Source of the DNA: Candidatus Fimimorpha faecalis
GTDB lineage: Bacteria; Bacillota; Clostridia; Lachnospirales; Lachnospiraceae
Direction: 5' to 3'
Length of the DNA: 59,472 bases
Assembly: GCA_018712075.1 (NCBI GenBank)
Contig: DVHN01000038.1
Span: 1 to 59,472 of the forward strand
Under the pieces are notes generated by a model that saw only the letters and a program-made list of their open reading frames with translations, was not told where the DNA came from and searched no databases. Every line of letters begins with the position of its first letter. The first letter of the stretch is position 1. Below are positions 53,899 to 59,472 of the stretch, in pieces. The position numbers and the translations under genes were made by a program.

Positions 53899-54981
53899 TT
53901 GGACAATAATTGGAACATAAATCAAGAAGAACTAAAAAAGAATATAAAGAAATTTGGGAAAAGAGGAAAATGGATCGGTCTAGGAATTATTGGAGCAATT
54001 GTCATTGCAGTTTTAATAAAAGGTGGTATGTATACCGTTAGGGAACAGGAACAGGCAGTGATTACGACATTTGGAATTCCAAGAGCGGTTACACAACCAG
54101 GACTGCATTTTAAGATTCCATTCATCCAAGAAGTGCAGTTAGTGGATACTACGATTCAGGGATTTCCAATTGGATATCGTGGGAATGAGGAGGAGTCTTA
54201 TCAAGAACCTCAATATGATGAAAACGGGGAACTAATCGATACAAATGGTGTAACGGTGGAAGAAGAATCCTTAATGATTACATCGGATTATAACTTTGTT
54301 AATGTAGATTTTTTTGTAGAGTATAAAATATCAGATCCTGTAAAGGCAGTTTATGCATCGCAAGATCCTGTGATTATTTTGAAAAATATTGCACAGAGTT
54401 GTATTCGGAATGTAATCGGAAGTTATGATGTGGATAGTGTTTTGACAACTGGAAAAAATGAAATTCAAACCGTGATTAAAGATGCAATTCTCAAGCAGTT
54501 GGAACTGCACGACATCGGTCTGTCTCTCATTAACATTACGATTCAAGATTCCGAACCTCCAACACAGGAAGTAATGGAAGCATTTAAGGCGGTAGAAACA
54601 GCAAAACAGGGAAAAGAAACAGCCTTAAATAATGCGGAGAAATACCGAAATGAAAAAATACCAGAGGCAGAAGCTCAGGTGGATAAAATTAAACAACAGG
54701 CAGAATCGACAAAGCAGTCTCGAATTAATGAAGCAAATGCAGAAGTAGCAAAATTTAATGCGATGTATGAAGAATACATAAAAAATCCTGAGGTAACGAA
54801 GAAACGATTGTTTTATGAGACAATGGAAGAGTTGTTACCAGATTTAAAAGTAGTTATTGATGGAAGTGATGGAAATATGATGACAATATTGCCATTGGAT
54901 TCTTCGTACAATTTAAAAGATAATGTAGAACAAAATCAAACGCAGGAAGATAAAACACAAGAAGAAAATACAGAGGGCTGA
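53899..54981 (+). CDS. hflK: SPFH membrane protein HflK
   Basis: 360 residues, TTG start after AAGGAGGG. One N-terminal transmembrane helix (about residues 28-48), an SPFH/Band 7 domain (55-270), a coiled coil rich in Ala/Glu/Lys (275-325) and an acidic Gln-rich tail. It pairs with HflC to form a membrane cage that in E. coli controls FtsH proteolysis. An acidic insert (about residues 95-125, ESYQEPQYDENGE) is longer than in many homologues. Confidence 0.88.
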   Translation: MDNNWNINQEELKKNIKKFGKRGKWIGLGIIGAIVIAVLIKGGMYTVREQEQAVITTFGIPRAVTQPGLHFKIPFIQEVQLVDTTIQGFPIGYRGNEEESYQEPQYDENGELIDTNGVTVEEESLMITSDYNFVNVDFFVEYKISDPVKAVYASQDPVIILKNIAQSCIRNVIGSYDVDSVLTTGKNEIQTVIKDAILKQLELHDIGLSLINITIQDSEPPTQEVMEAFKAVETAKQGKETALNNAEKYRNEKIPEAEAQVDKIKQQAESTKQSRINEANAEVAKFNAMYEEYIKNPEVTKKRLFYETMEELLPDLKVVIDGSDGNMMTILPLDSSYNLKDNVEQNQTQEDKTQEENTEG

Positions 54982-55030
54982 AAGCAGGAGCGAGTCTGGG
55001 ACGCAGGAAATGTGATGTTAGGAGGTAAAA

Positions 55031-55900
55031 ATGAAACGGGTTGGAAAAATAATTGCGGTTATCGCTGTAATCGCAGTCGTGATGACGGTTGTTTCTTCTA
55101 CTTTTATAACGAAAGAAGATGAATACAAATTAATTCGCCAGTTTGGGAAAGTAGATCGAGTTGTCTCTGAGGCAGGAATTGGATTTAAAATGCCTTTTGT
55201 GGAAGAAATTGATACATTGCCAAAGCAAATTTTGTTATATGATCTTCCTGCTTCTGATGTAATTACGAAAGATAAAAAAACAATGATTGCTGATAGTTAT
55301 GTACTTTGGAAAATTGTAGATCCATTAAAATTTGCACAGACATTAAATTCTTCGATTGGTAATGCAGAAAGTCGTATTAATACAGTTGTATACAATTCAA
55401 TCAAAAATGTAATTAGCAGCTTGAGCCAAACGGAAGTAATTAGTGGAAGAGATGGAGAGCTAGCAGATACGATTATGAATAATATTGGAACAACGATGGA
55501 TCAGTATGGAATTTCATTGTTGTCAGTAGAAACAAAACGATTGGATTTACCATCCGATAATAAGACGGCAGTTTATGAAAGGATGATTTCGGAAAGAAAT
55601 AAGATTGCTGCTCAATATACCGCAGAAGGGGATTCTGAGGCAACGGTTCAAAAAAACAGTACAGATAAAGAGGTATCAATTATGTTATCCAATGCGGAGG
55701 CAGAAGCAGCAGCAGTTGTAGCTCAGGCAGAAGCAGAATATATGAAAATTTTAGCGAATGCTTATAGTGACGCAGATAGGCGTAGTTTTTATGAATTTAT
55801 ACGTTCGTTAGATGCAGCAAAAGCGTCGTTAAAAGATGGGGATAAGACGTTAATTCTTCCGAAAGAATCTCCAATTGCTCAAATTTTTATCGGAGAATAA
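55031..55900 (+). CDS. hflC: SPFH membrane protein HflC
   Basis: 289 residues. N-terminal transmembrane helix (residues 7-24), SPFH domain, and a C-terminal Ala/Glu-rich coiled coil (AEAEAAAVVAQAEAEYMKIL near 225). Partner of HflK, 49 bp downstream of it; AGGAGG precedes the ATG. Confidence 0.9.
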   Translation: MKRVGKIIAVIAVIAVVMTVVSSTFITKEDEYKLIRQFGKVDRVVSEAGIGFKMPFVEEIDTLPKQILLYDLPASDVITKDKKTMIADSYVLWKIVDPLKFAQTLNSSIGNAESRINTVVYNSIKNVISSLSQTEVISGRDGELADTIMNNIGTTMDQYGISLLSVETKRLDLPSDNKTAVYERMISERNKIAAQYTAEGDSEATVQKNSTDKEVSIMLSNAEAEAAAVVAQAEAEYMKILANAYSDADRRSFYEFIRSLDAAKASLKDGDKTLILPKESPIAQIFIGE

Positions 55901-55922
55901 ATTTTTTAAAAGTAGCTGTAAC

Positions 55923-55969
55923 ATACATAATATAGTGGTTTGCGAGAACTTCACATCTATATAATGTGG
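55923..55969. promoter_or_regulatory. Paired NrdR-type boxes upstream of nrdD
   Basis: Two palindrome-like boxes, CATAATATAGTG (55926-55937) and CTATATAATGTG (55957-55968), match the core of the NrdR box at 10 and 11 of 12 positions. They are exactly 31 bp apart, about three helical turns, the spacing required by NrdR. They lie just upstream of a good promoter for the anaerobic ribonucleotide reductase. Confidence 0.75.
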
Positions 55970-55978
55970 AAAAGCATA

Positions 55979-56007
55979 TTGACATAGTGGTATAACCATG
56001 CTATCAT
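55979..56007 (+). promoter_or_regulatory. nrdD leader promoter
   Basis: Consensus TTGACA (55979-55984), 17 bp, TATCAT (56002-56007). Start near 56013. Confidence 0.75.
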
Positions 56008-56042
56008 AATTTAACGTAAGCATTGCTTATGAGAAATAAAAG

Positions 56043-56073
56043 CTGTCACGGCTGAATGTGTGACAGTTTTTTT
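56043..56073 (+). terminator. Terminator between the nrdD promoter and nrdD
   Basis: CTGTCAC (56043-56049) pairs with GTGACAG (56060-56066), followed by seven T. It would cut the transcript from the promoter at 55979 to about 60 nt. A small upstream hairpin (GTAAGC/GCTTAT near 56015-56030) may interact. Confidence 0.75.
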
Positions 56074-56223
56074 CTGTCAATGAATAAAATAAATGAATAC
56101 GAAAATAGAAAAAATAAAAAGAAAGGAAAAACTACTCATTTGTAAAGAAATATTATAGAAGCATATAGAATGGAATCCGAGAAACCTGAATAGCGATATT
56201 GTTTGAGTAGTAGGAAACTGCCT

Positions 56224-58359
56224 ATGTTTCAGTCAGAAAATTTCAAAGTTGTAAAAAAAGATGGGACAAAGGAAACGTTTGATGTGCAAAAAATTATTGT
56301 TGCAGTTAATAAATCTGCATATCGAGCTTTGGTAAAATTTACAGAAAAGGAAGAACAATTTATCTGCCGTTTTGTGGAGGAAAAGATTGAACAGTTGGGA
56401 ATTAAAGAAATTCCAATTGCAGAAATGCATAATGTGGTAGAAGGTGCTTTAGAGAAAGTAAACCCAGCGGTTGCAAAAAGTTATCGTGATTATCGGAATT
56501 ACAAACAAGATTTTGTGCGAATGCTGGATGAAGTTTATAAAAAAAGTCAGTCCATTATGTATATTGGAGATAAAGAAAACTCAAATTCTGACAGTGCACT
56601 TGTTTCTACAAAGAGAAGTTTGATTTTTAATGAACTGAATAAGTCACTATACCAGAAGTTTTTCTTGACGGTGGAAGAATTACAGGCTGCAAGGGAAGGA
56701 TATATTTATATCCATGATATGTCTGCACGCCGTGATACAATGAATTGCTGTCTGTTTAATGTGGCAGAAGTATTGAGCGGCGGATTTGAAATGGGAAATA
56801 TTTGGTATAATGAGCCAAAGTCGTTGGATGTTGCATTTGACGTAATTGGTGATATCGTATTAAGTGCGGCAAGTCAGCAGTATGGTGGATTTACCGTGCC
56901 AAGTGCAGAGTTAATCTTGGAACCATATGCAGAGAAATCCTATGCCCATTATATTGAAAAGTATATGGCTATGGGTGTTCCAAAACAGCGTGCAGAAGAA
57001 GAGGCATGGAAAGATATTGAGTATGATTTTCAGCAGGGATTCCAAGGATGGGAATATAAATTTAATACCGTAGCATCTAGCCGTGGAGATTATCCATTTA
57101 TTACAGTAACCGCAGGAACTGGAACGGGAAGATTTGCAAAATTGGCTACTAAGAAATTGCTGGAAGTTCGTATGAAGGGACAGGGAAAAGAAGGTCATAA
57201 AAAACCAGTATTGTTCCCAAAAATTGTGTTCTTATATGATGAAAATTTGCATGGACCTGGAAAAGAATTGGAAGATGTATTTGAAGTAGGAATTGAATGT
57301 TCCTCCAAAACGATGTATCCTGATTGGTTAAGTTTAACAGGCAAGGGTTATATTGCATCAATGTATAAAAAATATGGTGAGATTATTAGTCCAATGGGAT
57401 GTCGTGCATTTTTATCTCCTTGGTATCGTGAAGGAGGAATGTATCCGAAAGATGAAAACGACCGCCCAGTGTTCGTAGGTCGTTTTAATATCGGAGTAGT
57501 AAGTCTTCATTTACCAATGATTCTTGCAAAATCACGTCAGGAAAATCGAGATTTTTATGAAGTATTGGATTATTATTTGGAATTAATTCGGAAACTCCAT
57601 TTGCGTACATATAGCTATTTAGGAGAGATGAAAGCTTCTACCAATCCGATTGCTTATTGCGAGGGTGGTTTCTATGGCGGACATTTAAAGATGAATGATA
57701 AAATTAAACCGTTATTAAAGACAGCCACTGCTTCTTTTGGCATTACTGCGTTTAATGAATTACAAGAATTGTATAATGGAAAGTCCCTTGTAGAAGATGG
57801 AGCATTTGCCATTGAAGTATTGGAACATATTAATAAAAAGATTGAGGAATTTAAAGAACAAGATGGACGTCTATATGCAATCTATGCGACTCCAGCGGAG
57901 AATTTATGCGGACTTCAAGTGCAGCAGTTCCGTAAGAAATATGGAATTGTGGAAAATGTATCCGATCGAGAATATGTAAGCAATGGTTTTCACTGTCATG
58001 TAACGGAAGATATTACTCCAATTCAAAAACAGGATTTGGAATATCGTTTCTGGGAATTATCGAATGGCGGTAAGATTCAATATGTGAAATATCCTATTAA
58101 TTATAATAAAGAAGCAATTAAATCATTGATTCGCAGAGCGATGAAGATGGGATTTTATGAAGGGGTAAATCTTTCGTTAGCATATTGTGATGATTGCGGT
58201 CATGAAGAATTAGAAATGGATGTATGCCCAAAATGCGGAAGCAAAAATTTAACAAAAATTGATCGTATGAATGGTTATTTGTCTTATTCTCGTGTGAAGG
58301 GAGATACTCGTTTAAATGATGCGAAGATGGCAGAAATTGCAGAGAGGAAGAGTATGTAA
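56224..58359 (+). CDS. nrdD: Anaerobic ribonucleoside-triphosphate reductase
   Basis: About 711 residues, class III RNR. An ATP-cone domain (residues 5-95, VVKKDGTKETFDVQKI) gives allosteric control. The catalytic barrel follows, and the C-terminus has a zinc site (CDDC...CPKC) and the glycyl-radical loop NGYLSYS. ATG 56224 is preferred, 8 nt after AGGA; an in-frame TTG at 56203 has no ribosome site. It makes dNTPs without oxygen, with NrdG as activator. Regulation by NrdR is likely from the boxes upstream. Confidence 0.95.
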   Translation: MFQSENFKVVKKDGTKETFDVQKIIVAVNKSAYRALVKFTEKEEQFICRFVEEKIEQLGIKEIPIAEMHNVVEGALEKVNPAVAKSYRDYRNYKQDFVRMLDEVYKKSQSIMYIGDKENSNSDSALVSTKRSLIFNELNKSLYQKFFLTVEELQAAREGYIYIHDMSARRDTMNCCLFNVAEVLSGGFEMGNIWYNEPKSLDVAFDVIGDIVLSAASQQYGGFTVPSAELILEPYAEKSYAHYIEKYMAMGVPKQRAEEEAWKDIEYDFQQGFQGWEYKFNTVASSRGDYPFITVTAGTGTGRFAKLATKKLLEVRMKGQGKEGHKKPVLFPKIVFLYDENLHGPGKELEDVFEVGIECSSKTMYPDWLSLTGKGYIASMYKKYGEIISPMGCRAFLSPWYREGGMYPKDENDRPVFVGRFNIGVVSLHLPMILAKSRQENRDFYEVLDYYLELIRKLHLRTYSYLGEMKASTNPIAYCEGGFYGGHLKMNDKIKPLLKTATASFGITAFNELQELYNGKSLVEDGAFAIEVLEHINKKIEEFKEQDGRLYAIYATPAENLCGLQVQQFRKKYGIVENVSDREYVSNGFHCHVTEDITPIQKQDLEYRFWELSNGGKIQYVKYPINYNKEAIKSLIRRAMKMGFYEGVNLSLAYCDDCGHEELEMDVCPKCGSKNLTKIDRMNGYLSYSRVKGDTRLNDAKMAEIAERKSM

Positions 58360-58361
58360 TT

Positions 58362-58856
58362 ATGCGTTATCACAATATCACGAAAGATGATATGTTAAAC
58401 GGGGATGGTTTAAGAGTTGTATTATGGGTAGCTGGCTGTTCTCATGGATGTAAGGGATGTCAAAATCCCGTTACCTGGGATATTCATGGTGGCTTAAAAT
58501 TTGATGAGGCAGCAAAAAAAGAGATTTTTGAAGAATTAAGAAAAGATTATATTTCAGGAATTACATTTAGCGGCGGCGATCCATTGCATCCGTTAAATCG
58601 GGAGGAAGTTGGAACGCTAATTCGTGAAATCAAGGAGGAATTTCCAGATAAAACAATTTGGCTTTATACTGGATTTGTATGGGAAACAATTCAAAAACTA
58701 GACTTTATGCCATTGATTGATGTTGTCATTGATGGAGAATACATAGAAGAACTGAGAGATGTGCAGTTAAAATGGAAGGGAAGTTCCAATCAACGAGTGA
58801 TTGATGTGAAACATACATTGAAAGAAAAGAAGGTAGTATTGAAATACTGGGATTAA
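58362..58856 (+). CDS. nrdG: Anaerobic ribonucleotide reductase activating protein
   Basis: 164 residues. Radical SAM motif CSHGCKGC (near residue 26) and the LNGDGLRVVLWVAGC N-terminus typical of NrdG. It generates the glycyl radical on NrdD. Starts 2 bp after nrdD. Confidence 0.95.
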   Translation: MRYHNITKDDMLNGDGLRVVLWVAGCSHGCKGCQNPVTWDIHGGLKFDEAAKKEIFEELRKDYISGITFSGGDPLHPLNREEVGTLIREIKEEFPDKTIWLYTGFVWETIQKLDFMPLIDVVIDGEYIEELRDVQLKWKGSSNQRVIDVKHTLKEKKVVLKYWD

Positions 58857-58920
58857 TCAGTAGTAATAGCATAAAATATTATCTTTAATCGGTTAGCATC
58901 AGGAGGCAAATGAGATAAAT

Positions 58921-59355
58921 ATGCAAACAATAAAAATTAAATATTTTACAGATGAAATTGAAAAATTAACCTATATTGGAGGCAAATCGGATTGGATTGA
59001 TTTACGTGCTGCTAAAAAGGTGGAGATGAAAGCAGGGGATTTTTGTTTGATTCCGCTCGGTGTGGCGATGGAATTGCCAAAAGGTTATGAGGCTCATATT
59101 GTGCCAAGGAGCAGTACATTTAAAAATTTTGGAATTATTCAAACGAATCATATGGGAGTGATTGATGAAACTTATTGTGGAAACAATGATCAATGGTTCT
59201 TTCCAGCCTATGCATTGAGAGATACCGTGATTGAGGTTAATGATCGAATTTGCCAATTTCGTATTATGAAGCACCAGCCGTCCATTTATTTTGAAGAAGT
59301 GCCAGAGCTAATAAGTGAAGATCGGGGAGGGCATGGCAGTACAGGAAAGCGATAA
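58921..59355 (+). CDS. dut: dUTP diphosphatase
   Basis: 144 residues of the trimeric dUTPase family. Motif 1 WIDLRAA, motif 2 VPRSST (near 60), motif 3 GVIDETYCG (near 79), motif 5 RGGHGSTG at the C-terminus, where the family's Phe-Gly is replaced by a shorter form. It removes dUTP and supplies dUMP for dTMP synthesis. It follows nrdG by 64 bp; a shared role in dNTP balance is evident. Confidence 0.92.
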   Translation: MQTIKIKYFTDEIEKLTYIGGKSDWIDLRAAKKVEMKAGDFCLIPLGVAMELPKGYEAHIVPRSSTFKNFGIIQTNHMGVIDETYCGNNDQWFFPAYALRDTVIEVNDRICQFRIMKHQPSIYFEEVPELISEDRGGHGSTGKR

Positions 59356-59372
59356 TAAAAGTTATTAAGATG

Positions 59373-59411
59373 AAAACGCAGATATGAGTAGTATTCGTAT
59401 CTGCGTTTTTT
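59373..59411 (+). terminator. dut terminator
   Basis: AAAACGCAGATA (59373-59384) pairs with TATCTGCGTTTT (59398-59409), followed by more T. Confidence 0.88.
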
Positions 59412-59472
59412 GTGCGCCGTCACACTGTGCTTGCACAACATTTGACGGGTAAGTACAGCGAACGGCTTTGCC
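59412..59472. other. GC-rich nested hairpin at the window edge
   Basis: CCGTC (59417-59421) with GACGG (59444-59448) enclose TGTGC-TT-GCACA (59426-59437); GCCGT (near 59416) also pairs with ACGGC (near 59462). Base composition differs sharply from the AT-rich genome. It is cut by the window end; it may be a dispersed repeat or the start of another element. Confidence 0.35.

Noticed and set aside
1-59472. CRISPR arrays, tRNA or rRNA genes
   Set aside because: No regularly spaced repeats, no T-loop plus acceptor pairs and no rRNA signatures were found on reading both strands.

Overview
The window is AT-rich chromosomal DNA from a member of the Bacillota, most likely a gut-type Clostridia of the Lachnospiraceae kind. 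The pointers are a stage II sporulation protein M homologue, the recA-recX-rny block, RNase Y, anaerobic ribonucleotide reductase (nrdD/nrdG), strong AGGAGG ribosome-binding sites, Gram-positive TTGACA/TATAAT promoters and a Bacillus-type SOS box. The genus cannot be fixed from sequence alone. Coding density is high and nearly all genes are intact.

Region 1 (about 1-23400) is a selenium-linked anaerobic purine (uric acid/xanthine) degradation island. An NCS2 permease with a structured leader converges on a leftward operon: regulator, diaminopropionate ammonia-lyase (ygeX), ygeY, ygeW, carbamate kinase. Divergent from the regulator runs a rightward operon: ssnA, ygfK, Se-dependent xanthine dehydrogenase, dihydropyrimidinase, selD, yedF, yqeB, a three-subunit molybdenum hydroxylase (xdhB-xdhC-xdhA) and a cation:proton antiporter. 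Together these genes can import purines, reductively open the ring, split ureido intermediates and 2,3-diaminopropionate, and take ATP from carbamoyl phosphate. selD, yedF and yqeB supply or insert the labile Se cofactor. A 32-bp palindrome sits on the divergent promoter.

Region 2 (23475-31750) is an ISLre2-family insertion sequence, then housekeeping genes: recA (own promoter and SOS box), recX, rny, proC, a NUDIX hydrolase, spoIIM and a broken XerD-type recombinase.

Region 3 (31873-32480) is a gene-free transcription unit of about 570 nt with a near-consensus promoter and a strong terminator. It looks like a large structured noncoding RNA; its size and style recall the ROOL class, but this was not verified.

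Region 4 (32500-46100) holds two CobW-type GTPases (one His-rich, one fused to a YcgQ-like domain), pyrI and pyrB split onto opposite strands, a beta-lactamase-fold hydrolase, an HD protein, a PAP2 phosphatase, O-acetylhomoserine sulfhydrylase and a HAD hydrolase. A queuine-salvage operon (queK, ECF S component, queL) follows, headed by a preQ1-I riboswitch, and then a CtpE-like P-type ATPase.

Region 5 (46200-59472) carries citrate synthase, a HAD-IIA phosphatase and one-carbon genes (fchA, a folD that has lost its cyclohydrolase residues, and glyA). It also carries a YgiQ radical SAM protein, hflK/hflC, nrdD/nrdG behind paired NrdR-type boxes, and dut. No tRNA, rRNA or CRISPR array was seen.
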